Source: an uncultured Rhodospirillales bacterium (GTDB lineage Bacteria > Pseudomonadota > Alphaproteobacteria > Kiloniellales > Kiloniellaceae). From it: DNA of 53,150 bases. Both the position numbers and the translations under genes were made by a program. Shown one piece after another: positions 1 through 7,912 of this stretch. How positions within the stretch are numbered: position 1 is the first letter of the stretch; the number at the start of each line of letters is the position of its first letter. The stretch lies in contig CAJXUS010000029.1 of assembly GCA_913060675.1 (NCBI GenBank), positions 1-53,150 on the forward strand, written 5' to 3'. The notes under the pieces were generated by a model. That model was not told the origin of the DNA and searched no databases. It was given only the letters and a program-made list of their open reading frames with translations.

Positions 1-53
1 CGAGATCTACACTATCCTCTTCGTCGGCAGCGTCAGATGTGTATAAGAGACAG
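1..53 (+). other. Illumina Nextera i5 adapter (not genomic)
   Basis: Bases 1-12 match the end of the P5 flow-cell oligo, 13-20 (tatcctct) are an i5 index, 21-34 are the Nextera read-1 spacer, and 35-53 are the 19-bp Tn5 mosaic end. Genomic sequence therefore starts at base 54. Any reading frame crossing this border is artificial: on the minus strand the mosaic end adds six foreign residues (LSLIHI) and a stop to the exporter gene. Confidence 0.97.
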
Positions 54-1721
54 ACGTGATGCAGATTTGTCGATATTGATCTGACTGTTGAGGTCAAGTC
101 CGTAAGGCAAAGACATTTCATAAAGCAACAGATATTGAGCTGCGAGATCACGTTCTTCAGGCAGCTTGTACCAAGTCTCGTCATCACCATGCATTGACTT
201 GTTCAAGCGCTTAAGGATGTCAGTCACAGAGTTTACATGAATGACCTCTGGCTTAGCCCGCAACCAATTCGCGAAATCTTCCAGATGTGCCAGATAAACC
301 GGGCTTGAAACACCACCAGAATCTTCTGCATTGATTGAAAATTCTACCTGATAAACACCGGTCAAGTTATCCCGAGTAAAATCACTATCTACACGGAAAG
401 GAACCGACGTATCAAAGTATTCAATGAAACGGTCATCAAGCTCAATTTTTGAAATGAATGATGATGTGCCAACAACAATGACCCCCATGACAAGCAATAG
501 TTTGGTTCTGTGTCCAATCACAAACTCACCAAGACGTTCCATCGCAGAAGATTTATTACCAGAAACTGCTTTAACTTTTACTGGCATTATCGAAATAAAG
601 GCTGGCAGGAAGGCAATGGAGAAGACCCATGCAGCAATAACACCAACAGCTGCAATGTTGCCAAGATCATGGAATGGCGGTGCTTCAGAGAAATTCAGGC
701 TCAAGAAACCAATGACTGTCGTCAAAGATGTCAGGAACACAGGCTGCATGTTTACACGCATACTCTCAATGATTGCGTCACGTTTTTCTTTACCATGGCG
801 CATTTCATGGAACATCGTCACCAAGATATGCACACAATCCGCAATCGCAATGGTCAGAATAATAGTCGGAGCCATTGCTGAGGGCGGCGTTAATTTCACA
901 CCCATATAACCAGCAGTACCCATTGCTACCATGACCGAGAAGATCGTCACCAACAGTGTCGCAATCGTGCCGGTAAAAGAACGAAGGAAGACAACAAGGA
1001 AGATGATGATCACCAAGAACATGAGCGGTGTAAGGGTGCTCATGTCCGCCATAGAAGCGGTTGGGAACGCATTACTCAGTGGTGCAAGCCCCGTTATAGC
1101 AACCTCTAACTCAGGGTTTGCGGCTTCGATTGTAGCGGCCAAGTTTTCAGCGAAACTTACGGCTTCATTCAAAGCAACTGCATCATCCGGGGGAAGCTGA
1201 AGGGTAACTTGAACACCTGTCGTCGTGCTATCGCCAGAAATAATTCGATTGGCAAGTGCAGGCTCATTAAGAGCTATCTGCTCTATTCGATCCAACCCAA
1301 TCTGGCTAAGCCCACCGGTTTCTTCCACAAGATCCGCAACCGTCAAATCATCTCCGACAGCTTCTGTGTGTTGGAAATTGGTGATGGAATCAACCCGAAT
1401 AGAATAGGGGATCTGCCAGGATTCTTCAGTTACATCCTGAACAACCTGAAGCCACTGTGGCGTAAATATTTTGCCATTATTAGGCTTAAGAACAAATAGA
1501 ATATTATCTGTTTTGGTGTAGATATCCTGCAAGCCCTCAAAGGCATTTAACTGCGGATTATCATCCCCAAAGAAGACACGGTAATCACTTGTAAAAGAAA
1601 GAAAGCGTCCACCTGATGCAACACCAAGTGTCGCGAGTATGGTCACCAGGAGAACAAGCCAACGCCAGCGTATTATGCCTTTTGCATAACTCACTGATAG
1701 GCGGTCCATGAAATTACTCAT
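54..1721 (-). CDS. RND superfamily exporter (MMPL/HAE3-like), 3' truncated
   Basis: Inner-membrane RND-type transporter of the COG1033/MMPL kind, presumably driven by the proton gradient and moving lipids or hydrophobic compounds. The 556 visible residues show a first membrane helix (about 20-38), a large periplasmic loop, then a helix cluster (about 230-385). The family signatures IADCVHIL and SLTTVIGFLSL are present, followed by the start of the second periplasmic loop. Family members are usually about 750-900 residues, so roughly the last third is missing because the contig ends. Start ATG 1721 has GGAG eight bases upstream. It is divergent from the TetR gene, and the dyads between them suggest TetR control. 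Substrate cannot be told from sequence. Confidence 0.88.
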
Positions 1722-1833
1722 TACCTCAGCTCCGAAAAAATTCCGTCAATTTCAATGCCAGGCTCTGAGCCCGAAACGCTTTAAAACCGGACAAACCCTG
1801 AAGATTTGCTTTTAATTCCGGAGTTTTTTGCGT

Positions 1834-1860
1834 TATTACCATACTTGCTATAAGGTAATA
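1834..1860. promoter_or_regulatory. Inverted repeat in RND/TetR intergenic region
   Basis: TATTACC (1834-1840) is matched by GGTAATA (1854-1860) with 13 bases between. It lies between the exporter start and the two larger dyads, so it could be part of the exporter promoter or another regulator site. The arms are short and this may be chance. Confidence 0.3.
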
Positions 1861-1867
1861 CACTGAA

Positions 1868-1890
1868 GTAAACTATCCGGTGTAGTTTAC
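1868..1890. promoter_or_regulatory. Putative TetR operator 1
   Basis: A 23-bp dyad with perfect 8-bp arms GTAAACTA and TAGTTTAC around TCCGGTG. Its right half, GGTGTAGTTT, is identical to the right half of the second dyad at 1909-1927. Centre-to-centre distance is 39 bp. Such paired palindromes between a TetR gene and a divergent transporter are the usual binding sites of the local TetR protein. Confidence 0.65.
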
Positions 1891-1908
1891 TTATTTACAA
1901 TTCAATGT

Positions 1909-1927
1909 AAACTACACGGTGTAGTTT
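1909..1927. promoter_or_regulatory. Putative TetR operator 2
   Basis: A perfect 19-bp palindrome, AAACTACAC-G-GTGTAGTTT, ending 14 bases before the chosen TTG start of the TetR gene. A repressor bound here would block transcription or translation start of its own gene, which fits autoregulation. The consensus of both sites reads GTAAACTACnCGGTGTAGTTT (one internal base differs). Confidence 0.7.
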
Positions 1928-1941
1928 TTTTGGAGTTTATA

Positions 1942-2685
1942 TTGACAAAAGATAACTGTATCCTCGGCGCACTGGGGCGTAGAGCTGAAAAAAAGAAAAG
2001 CAAATCTGGTCAAGACTCCGGTGTAAAACACTCGGGTTGGGACAAGGATAAGTGCCTTTTTGCTACGCTTGGTCAGAAATTAACCAGGTCAGAGCAGAAG
2101 CGAAACGACATCCGTGACGCCGCTATTGAGATCTTTATGACCCAGGGATTTGAAACCGCAAGCATGGATCAAATCGCGGCACTGGCTGGGGTGTCCAAAC
2201 GTACTGTTTATAGTCATTACGGGTCAAAAGAAGAACTCTTTACTCAAATCATGAGCAGCATTTGCGAAGTCAAACGTGAAGAACTCGATGTCAAACCCGA
2301 TCACAACCTTCCCATCCGTGAATGCCTGACCAAGCTCGGGAATACCTTTCTTGACATGCTGCACTACCACGGCAGTATTTCCCTCTTTCGCATTCTGATT
2401 TCCCAGGCCGAGAACGATCCCTCACACGGCGTTGCTTTTATGAACGAGGGACCTAAAGTCTCCCGAGAACTTTTGGCAGCTTATCTCGAGGAAAAGATTA
2501 CTGCAGGAGAAATCGACGTCGCCGACCCCCACGAAGCCGCGCAAAGTTTTTATGCGACCCTCTTTGGAGCCCGTTATCTGAATTGTTTGGTAACAGCAGC
2601 TCCACCGCCTTCACACGAAGAAATTGCCGTACTTGTGGATGATACTGTCGATCGTTTCATCTATGGCCTTAAAATGAAAAGCTAA
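1942..2685 (+). CDS. TetR/AcrR family transcriptional regulator
   Basis: Ligand-responsive DNA-binding repressor of 247 residues. The N-terminal helix-turn-helix is clear: RDAAIEIFMTQGFETAS, then MDQIAALAGVSKRTVYSHYG and KEELF, starting about residue 55. The rest is the helical ligand-binding and dimerisation domain. About 45 basic, low-complexity residues precede the domain, which is unusual. No ATG or GTG lies in that stretch. TTG 1942 is chosen because GGAG (1932-1935) sits six bases upstream; an in-frame TTG at 1930 would overlap operator 2. It is divergent from the RND exporter and probably represses both genes through the 1868-1927 dyads. Confidence 0.9.
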   Translation: MTKDNCILGALGRRAEKKKSKSGQDSGVKHSGWDKDKCLFATLGQKLTRSEQKRNDIRDAAIEIFMTQGFETASMDQIAALAGVSKRTVYSHYGSKEELFTQIMSSICEVKREELDVKPDHNLPIRECLTKLGNTFLDMLHYHGSISLFRILISQAENDPSHGVAFMNEGPKVSRELLAAYLEEKITAGEIDVADPHEAAQSFYATLFGARYLNCLVTAAPPPSHEEIAVLVDDTVDRFIYGLKMKS

Positions 2686-2704
2686 AAGCCGCTAAATCAG
2701 ATAT

Positions 2705-3325
2705 CTATCTTCCGCAAGAAGGCGATAAGGTCGAGATTTTTGTGAGTATCAATGATGCTGGCTTGCTCCCTAGCGGACGCATGGAAACCTGCTGCTCCGT
2801 ATCCTCAAACAGATAACTCTCTCCGCTTTCAATTTGCACTTCCCCTTGATCACCAGACAGCACAATCGCTACGGATGTGTCAGGAACATGCAAGAAATAA
2901 ATGTCTGCAGCCGACAGAATTAGCGGCACCTCATTTTCAAGCGCAAAAACGACAACACTCGCTTGAGCAAAGCGTCGATCTACCATCACATTAAAATCGG
3001 TAATCGGACCATCGTATAATCGCGCAACGACATCTGCTTCCCCCGAAAAAGTGACCGATTGCAATGGTGCATCCAAACTCAAGTCACCTTGACCAGAAAC
3101 TTCCAACACCATTCCCTTACCCTGCAGTATCGTCAAGTTTCTGTCGATGTTGGGAAAGTGGGAAAAAGCACCGTCTTCGCTCACAGAAGCGATACTGATA
3201 CGCCATAAAAACGGACTGTCTTTAACAGTTGGATCATGAGGTGAAACCGCTAGCTCCACCGTCGTTCCTAATCCATTTTTCCATGGCATGGACTTATAAT
3301 CACTTTGTTTAAGATGCTTGTTCAT
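2705..3325 (-). CDS. HutD/Ves family cupin-like protein
   Basis: A 206-residue protein of the HutD (Ves) family, a double-stranded beta-barrel fold associated with histidine utilisation or cold shock in other bacteria; its biochemical role is poorly defined. The family signature PWKNGLGTT with ELA follows near the N-terminus, then FLWRISIASV, DGAFSHFP and DRNLTILQGKGM. ATG 3325 has AAGG six bases upstream. No other histidine-degradation gene is near, so a hut role is not supported by context. It converges on the TetR gene with a 19-bp gap. Confidence 0.85.
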   Translation of the reverse strand: MNKHLKQSDYKSMPWKNGLGTTVELAVSPHDPTVKDSPFLWRISIASVSEDGAFSHFPNIDRNLTILQGKGMVLEVSGQGDLSLDAPLQSVTFSGEADVVARLYDGPITDFNVMVDRRFAQASVVVFALENEVPLILSAADIYFLHVPDTSVAIVLSGDQGEVQIESGESYLFEDTEQQVSMRPLGSKPASLILTKISTLSPSCGR

Positions 3326-3405
3326 ATCGACCTTCGCGAGATTGCATGCTGGATAAGCCCTCTTAAAGTTAAGGGCCTTTAGAATTAAGACTGTGGAGGC
3401 AAACC

Positions 3406-3882
3406 TTAATTATCTGACTCGTATCGATAGCGAAAGTCGCAATGACTTGCCCCCTGCATAATGGTTTGGCTGCGGTCCAAATGTATTTTGGGGTCATAAC
3501 CAGTACAAAATGTACCGTCTCGACCACAGGATAGAATATGGCCAATATCGCCTATACCCATCTCGCGATACATTTCTGCAAAACGGCAACGAGTGACATT
3601 GTAATCCACATTTTTATCATTTTCTGTGAGTATCTCTACTTCAAGAGCACCATCGTCCATCCATTGGGGCAGCAAGGCATGAAAACTCATCAGCGATGTG
3701 GTTTCCGCCTGTGCCTCGGCATAAGCTTTACCGTGAGCAATGGCGTTTTTTACAATGGCGGCTTCCAGAATTGATTTGGCCCGCTCGGTGCCAAGTTCCG
3801 CTGCCATTTCCTCGTATATCGGCTTGACGATATTTGCCTCTATCCGGCGCTGTTCAAGGATCGGAAGGTCAGTTTTACTCAT
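3406..3882 (-). CDS. L-2-amino-thiazoline-4-carboxylate hydrolase family protein
   Basis: A 158-residue protein resembling the ATC hydrolase family (PF14196-like), whose founding member opens the thiazoline ring on the way to cysteine. Recognisable parts are the central CRFAEMYREMG, then ILSCGRDGTFCTGYDP and a C-terminal motif around TIMQGASHCDF; the conserved cysteines and aspartates are probably functional. Many family members sit in unrelated contexts and their true substrate is unknown. No partner N-carbamoylase gene is visible, so true ATC hydrolysis is only a family-level guess. The start ATG 3882 has a weak ribosome-binding site. Confidence 0.75.
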   Translation of the reverse strand: MSKTDLPILEQRRIEANIVKPIYEEMAAELGTERAKSILEAAIVKNAIAHGKAYAEAQAETTSLMSFHALLPQWMDDGALEVEILTENDKNVDYNVTRCRFAEMYREMGIGDIGHILSCGRDGTFCTGYDPKIHLDRSQTIMQGASHCDFRYRYESDN

Positions 3883-4006
3883 ATTAGGGGCCTATTTATT
3901 CTAACTGGATTACTCACATCCCATCTCAATATTATTTTCAAAGAAATGATATCATCAGAGACATATACAGAGAGAAAACCAGCATCACCACCCGTAACAT
4001 CAAATA

Positions 4007-4135
4007 AGGGCCGCCTAAGCGATCCTTTTTAATTTCATCTTTTTCAGAACAAAGACATAAAGCGATGTCGAAGATAATGCCCTGGGTCAGTCGCTGTTCA
4101 AGGAAATAGATCATTCTACTGGTTTGACGGCCAAG
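4007..4135 (-). pseudogene. Degenerate copy of ALDH 3' end plus terminator
   Basis: Bases 4061-4135 match 5445-5519, the last codons of the aldehyde dehydrogenase gene, at 52 of 75 positions without gaps. Bases 4007-4030 match that gene's terminator at about 20 of 24 positions (the ggccgcc-aagcga-cctttt pattern). In translation the shared residues include RQT, Y, QGI and FDI, about 12 of 24. The stop codon is lost. A 79-codon open frame (3938-4177) covers this stretch but shows no other protein-like feature and is best read as remnant. It lies downstream of the ClpP-like gene on the same strand and probably still acts as a weak terminator. Confidence 0.7.
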
Positions 4136-4197
4136 TATGCGCGGAAAGAAGGGAAGCTTAAAAACACAAAAATTCACGACTAACAGGTATAACGAAT

Positions 4198-4842
4198 TCA
4201 GTTCACTAGGTTGATGACATTATATTGTCTTAGTTCCTTGTCACTAAGCCAATCAATATCGGTATGTAAAGTCTCAGTACTTGGAAAGAGTACCTGCATA
4301 GATACACCCATAATTTGTACATAATTTGCTTTAAGGGCCATTGATCGGGCAGTTGCCGTTTCGGCCAGTATGGTGATAATTCTGAGCTTATCATCTATGT
4401 TCATATCATCATCTAGCAACACCTCCTTTAGCTCATCAATATACTCATCACTAAATGCCATTGAACCATTATGAACCCCTAAGCGGCCAGCAGGATGTTT
4501 GGAGCGTATAACGCCCCCAATGAAAGCAAGCACACAGGCACTCGCACAGTCACTTTTTGCAGGAATGTGGGTTGCAAGACCATAATTGCGAAAAGTTTTA
4601 CCTACCAACAATCCCTCAACACTGACGCCACCGGGGGATTCCAACCACGCCGTATGTGGCTTTTGTCTAGCTTTACGTAAGTATTTTTTGAGCTTAGCGC
4701 TGTCGCCGACTTCGAAATCCCCCGAAGCATAGAGCACTCCGTCATTGCTCTTGCGCATAAAAAAATCCAAGGCTAACACAGGAGATGTTACAGAAGTAAC
4801 CAGTCCAAAAGTCAAAAGAAAGCCAATCAGGAAGCGACCCAT
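4198..4842 (-). CDS. Periplasmic ClpP-like (COG3904-type) protein
   Basis: A 214-residue secreted protein with a signal peptide (cleavage likely after PVLA, residue 24) and a ClpP/crotonase-like core. The core begins YASGDFEVGDSAKLKKYL, followed by WLESPGG (oxyanion-hole type) and KSDCASACVLAF with candidate nucleophile Ser101; His124 in LGVH is the likely partner. This matches predicted periplasmic ClpP-like proteins. Protease activity is inferred only. ATG 4842 has AAGGA six bases upstream and overlaps the upstream lipoprotein gene by 16 bp, so the two are translationally coupled. The pair sits between two copies of the ALDH tail. Confidence 0.82.
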   Translation of the reverse strand: MGRFLIGFLLTFGLVTSVTSPVLALDFFMRKSNDGVLYASGDFEVGDSAKLKKYLRKARQKPHTAWLESPGGVSVEGLLVGKTFRNYGLATHIPAKSDCASACVLAFIGGVIRSKHPAGRLGVHNGSMAFSDEYIDELKEVLLDDDMNIDDKLRIITILAETATARSMALKANYVQIMGVSMQVLFPSTETLHTDIDWLSDKELRQYNVINLVN

Positions 4843-5282
4843 GAACTTCCTTTCAGGCAGTATTCTGTCATCTCGCTTTCTTCTTCTCCGTTAATAACAA
4901 CTAGCTCACGAACCTTTTTACACTCATTGCCTTCGATGCTGTAAGCTTCTCCGACAACTTCAGCCGCACCGCTTATGCTCGCATCATCTTCACTATTCCA
5001 GTTGATCTTATCCCCTTCGGGATCTTCCAACGCTTCTTTAGCAGCAAGACTGGCCTTGGCTTTCTCCCCTTCATCAAGAGACTTACCGATTTCGCTGCCT
5101 ATTATCGCGCCAACAGCCCCACCAATGATCATCCCTGCAACCTCTCCACCGCCATCACCAAAAAGAGAGCCAACGGCGACACCGACCACTGTGCCGACAA
5201 TAACTCCGGTATCTTGATTTGATGCGCATCCTGTCGTGAAAAGTGAAAAAATGACAATAAAAACAGAAGTGTATTTTCTCAT
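4827..5282 (-). CDS. Glycine-zipper lipoprotein (17-kDa surface antigen-like)
   Basis: A 151-residue lipoprotein with an N-terminal signal and lipobox LFTTGC (lipidated Cys about residue 19). Next is a glycine-zipper segment of two GxxxG-rich hydrophobic runs (GTVVGVAVGSLFG and MIIGGAVGAIIGSEIG), as in the rickettsial 17-kDa antigen/RT0821 family. The C-terminal part (about 85-151) is acidic and has two cysteines (ECKK and EYCLKG) that could form a disulfide, typical of the surface-antigen domain. It is the first gene of a two-gene operon with the ClpP-like protein; together they suggest an envelope function. Confidence 0.83.
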   Translation of the reverse strand: MRKYTSVFIVIFSLFTTGCASNQDTGVIVGTVVGVAVGSLFGDGGGEVAGMIIGGAVGAIIGSEIGKSLDEGEKAKASLAAKEALEDPEGDKINWNSEDDASISGAAEVVGEAYSIEGNECKKVRELVVINGEEESEMTEYCLKGSSWVAS

Positions 5283-5390
5283 ATCGCCCCCAAATTTAAA
5301 TATTCCCCAGCTACATACTCTTTATACACTCCACACTCGTCAATTCATTTTATCGCAATAAGAGTAATTTAATACACTCAGCAACCATAG

Positions 5391-5419
5391 AAAAAGGCCG
5401 CCGAAGCGACCCTTTTATT
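5391..5419 (-). terminator. Rho-independent terminator of the ALDH gene
   Basis: Read on the minus strand, about 11 pairs (AAAAGGGTCGC with GCGGCCTTTTT, including two G-T pairs) close on a TTCG tetraloop and end in five T. It starts about 22 bases after the ALDH stop. A diverged copy lies at 4007-4030. Confidence 0.85.
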
Positions 5420-5441
5420 GGCGTTCTAATCACAAATAATG

Positions 5442-6947
5442 CTAGTCGATATCGAAAGTAATGCCCTGTGCCAGTGGCAATTCACGGGAATAGTTGACGG
5501 TATTGGTTTGGCGACGCATGTAAGCTTTCCAAGCATCAGAGCCACTTTCACGCCCGCCACCCGTTTCCTTTTCACCACCGAAAGCACCACCGATTTCTGC
5601 GCCACTTGGGCCGATGTTTACATTGGCAATACCACAGTCGGATCCAACGTCTGAGAGGAACTGTTCAGCTTCACGGACGTCAGTGGTAAAAACACAAGAC
5701 GACAGTCCTTGCGGAACATCATTTTGCATCTCAATCGCCGCATCAAAATCTTCGTACTTCATAGCATAGAGGATCGGGGCAAAAGTTTCTGTTTTAACAA
5801 CTTCGCTTTGCTCTGACATTTCAACGACTGCTGGGCGCACATAATAGCCGCCAGGGAAATCATCCGCCAATTCACGATCACCACCGTGGACTTTGCCACC
5901 AGCAGCTTTAGCTGCCGCCAAGGCACTTTGCATGTTATCAAACGAGCCTTGATCGACCAAAGGACCGACCAGCGTCCCCTGGACAAGCGGATTTCCCACT
6001 TGAACGGCAGCGTAGGCTGAAATCACCCGAGGCAGAAGCGCGTCATAGATATCTTTGTGCACCATCAGACGGCGCAAGGAAGTGCAGCGTTGTCCCGCAG
6101 TTCCCACAGCCGAGAAGAGAATGGCACGAACAGCCATATCCAGATCAGCGGTTGGCGATACGATCATCGCGTTATTACCACCGAGTTCTAGGATAGAACG
6201 GCCAAAACGTGCAGCGACCTTTGGCCCGACCTGACGGCCCATGGCGGTAGATCCAGTAGCGGATACTATCGGCACATCTTCGTTGCTCACCATGGCATCA
6301 CCGACATCACGACCACCGATAAGCACATGATGCAGGCCTTTAGGCGCGTCATCGCCAAAGCGGGCAAGAGCTTTCTCAAAAATTTTCTGACAGGCAAGAG
6401 CCGTAAGAGGTGTTTTCTCGGATGGTTTCCAGATAACGGAATTACCACAAACCAGCGCAAGTGCGGTGTTCCATGACCAAACCGCAACCGGGAAGTTGAA
6501 TGCAGAGATCACCCCACAAACCCCGACGGGGTGCCAAGTTTCACGCATGTGATGTCCTAGGCGTTCAGAGGCAATGGTTAGACCGTAGAGTTGACGAGAC
6601 AGGCCAACTGCGAAATCACAGATGTCGATCATCTCCTGAACTTCACCCAAACCTTCTTCGTAAATCTTTCCGCATTCGAGGGTAACCAAACGACCGAGGT
6701 CTTCTTTGGCGGCACGAAGCTCTTCACCAAGCAACCGAACAAGCTCGCCACGGCGGGGGGCTGGCACAGATTTCCAGCTTTTATAAGCAGTCTTTGCCGA
6801 CGTAATGACGCCATCTACATCAGCTGCAGAAATCTCCTGCACGGTCGCAATCTCGGTCCCGTCGATTGGCGAAGTAACGTTGAGAGAGCCACCGGTTATT
6901 TCAGCCGAAGTCAATCCAAGTCGTTCTAAAATTTCTGAATAACTCAT
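5442..6947 (-). CDS. amaB: ALDH7-type aldehyde dehydrogenase (aminoadipate semialdehyde / piperideine-6-carboxylate)
   Basis: NAD(P)-dependent aldehyde dehydrogenase of the ALDH7 (AmaB/antiquitin) group, which oxidises alpha-aminoadipate semialdehyde to aminoadipate in lysine catabolism. It is 501 residues, normal for the family. Visible are the cofactor-side WKPSE (Lys about 174), STAMGR, ELGGNNA (general base Glu about 254) and GTAGQRCTS with catalytic Cys about 288. The tail RESGSDAWKAYMRRQTNTV is typical of ALDH7. ATG 6947 is preferred over 6953 because AAGGA then sits seven bases upstream. No other lysine-degradation gene is adjacent, so the symbol rests on subfamily resemblance. Its 3' end is duplicated at 4007-4135. 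Confidence 0.88.
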   Translation of the reverse strand: MSYSEILERLGLTSAEITGGSLNVTSPIDGTEIATVQEISAADVDGVITSAKTAYKSWKSVPAPRRGELVRLLGEELRAAKEDLGRLVTLECGKIYEEGLGEVQEMIDICDFAVGLSRQLYGLTIASERLGHHMRETWHPVGVCGVISAFNFPVAVWSWNTALALVCGNSVIWKPSEKTPLTALACQKIFEKALARFGDDAPKGLHHVLIGGRDVGDAMVSNEDVPIVSATGSTAMGRQVGPKVAARFGRSILELGGNNAMIVSPTADLDMAVRAILFSAVGTAGQRCTSLRRLMVHKDIYDALLPRVISAYAAVQVGNPLVQGTLVGPLVDQGSFDNMQSALAAAKAAGGKVHGGDRELADDFPGGYYVRPAVVEMSEQSEVVKTETFAPILYAMKYEDFDAAIEMQNDVPQGLSSCVFTTDVREAEQFLSDVGSDCGIANVNIGPSGAEIGGAFGGEKETGGGRESGSDAWKAYMRRQTNTVNYSRELPLAQGITFDID

Positions 6948-7450
6948 GCGCATTTCCTTATGGTACCGATAGGTACAGGTCTAGTATTTCAAATCCGCTG
7001 AAGTGGTATCTCTCTTTTTAAAACCCGAAAATTCGAGTTTTCTTAAGGATACGCAACCCACACGAATAAAATTGTATATTTTCTACAATTTTACTTTAAG
7101 GGGTGTTTTCCTAACAACAAAGAAAGAAATAATTGCAACATCATAACAAATACTCATGATGCACTTAGGTGGATCATCCCCCCTCACCCTAAGGGTTGCA
7201 AAATATTAAATTGAAAATCAGTCAATTTTACAACGCGATGCATACGGGAAAATCAATTTATTATTGGCTTATAAGTTGAAATACTTATGGATAATAATAC
7301 TTAAACGTGACACGATTAGAGCAATAACTCACTAGACAACTCAGGTATAAACAACTCTATGCGTCACCGTTACAGTAGTTTCCCCATAACTCTTTTGAGG
7401 ATTTCCAGTAAAATATGGCATATGAAAAACTAGATAATAATAGAGGTAAT
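6948..7450. promoter_or_regulatory. 500-bp intergenic region with inverted repeat
   Basis: An AT-rich gap between the divergent ALDH and STAS-like genes. At 7020-7041 there is a dyad, AAAACCCGAA-AA-TTCGAGTTTT (one arm mismatch), about 75-95 bases upstream of the ALDH start and well placed for an operator. A weaker dyad, CTTAGG with CCTAAG, lies near 7164-7194. No ORF or RNA gene was recognised in the rest. Confidence 0.45.
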
Positions 7451-7903
7451 ATGTCTCAAAAACACAAGAGACGTATGTTCTCCGCCCCTCTTAATTATGA
7501 TTTAAATACACCACCTGTTTTAAATCCGCCCCGCGTAGAGTGTTATCTGGATAAAGAGACTTTCATTCGCCATATGGTTTACATCGGCACCCTTCATCAT
7601 GATCAACTCGTCTTACAGGTGTTTGATATTTGGTCGCAAATTCCTGATCTTGAAAAGTACGACAATATTATCGATATGAGGTTTCACAACGGTGATGTTG
7701 GATGGCATACGGTCAAAGAAATTGGCAAACAGTGGAACCTTCGCTTTGAAGGGCGGCGACCCAACAAACGTACTGCCTTTGTCTCTAATCACACGACTTT
7801 TACCATTCTTATCAAGGCGATACAGGCTTTCGCGCCAGAGCACACCTTTCAAGTGTTCCCAAGCGAACAGAAAGCTCTGGCCTGGCTCCAGAATAAAACC
7901 TGA
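7451..7903 (+). CDS. SpoIIAA/STAS-like hypothetical protein
   Basis: A 150-residue soluble protein. The layout resembles the SpoIIAA-like/STAS fold: a G-T type turn (YIGTLHHDQLV), an NIIDMRFHNGDVGW strand near the middle, RTAFVSNHTTF, and the C-terminal VFPSEQKALAWL typical of that family. These proteins are thought to bind small hydrophobic ligands or partner proteins, but no role is established. ATG 7451 is preferred: AGAGG lies four to five bases upstream, while the upstream in-frame ATG at 7415 has its nearest GAGG 14 bases away. It converges with the ABC ATPase gene, leaving nine bases. Confidence 0.6.
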   Translation: MSQKHKRRMFSAPLNYDLNTPPVLNPPRVECYLDKETFIRHMVYIGTLHHDQLVLQVFDIWSQIPDLEKYDNIIDMRFHNGDVGWHTVKEIGKQWNLRFEGRRPNKRTAFVSNHTTFTILIKAIQAFAPEHTFQVFPSEQKALAWLQNKT

Positions 7904-7912
7904 TACAGGTCT

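Noticed and set aside
33..53. Last six residues and stop of the RND gene
   Set aside because: They are translated from the Tn5 mosaic end, not the genome.
424..1499. Plus-strand frames opposite the RND exporter
   Set aside because: No start signals or domains; they follow from the coding bias of the minus-strand gene.
3938..4177. 79-codon minus-strand frame as a gene
   Set aside because: It overlaps the diverged ALDH tail and terminator copy and shows no independent protein features or good start.
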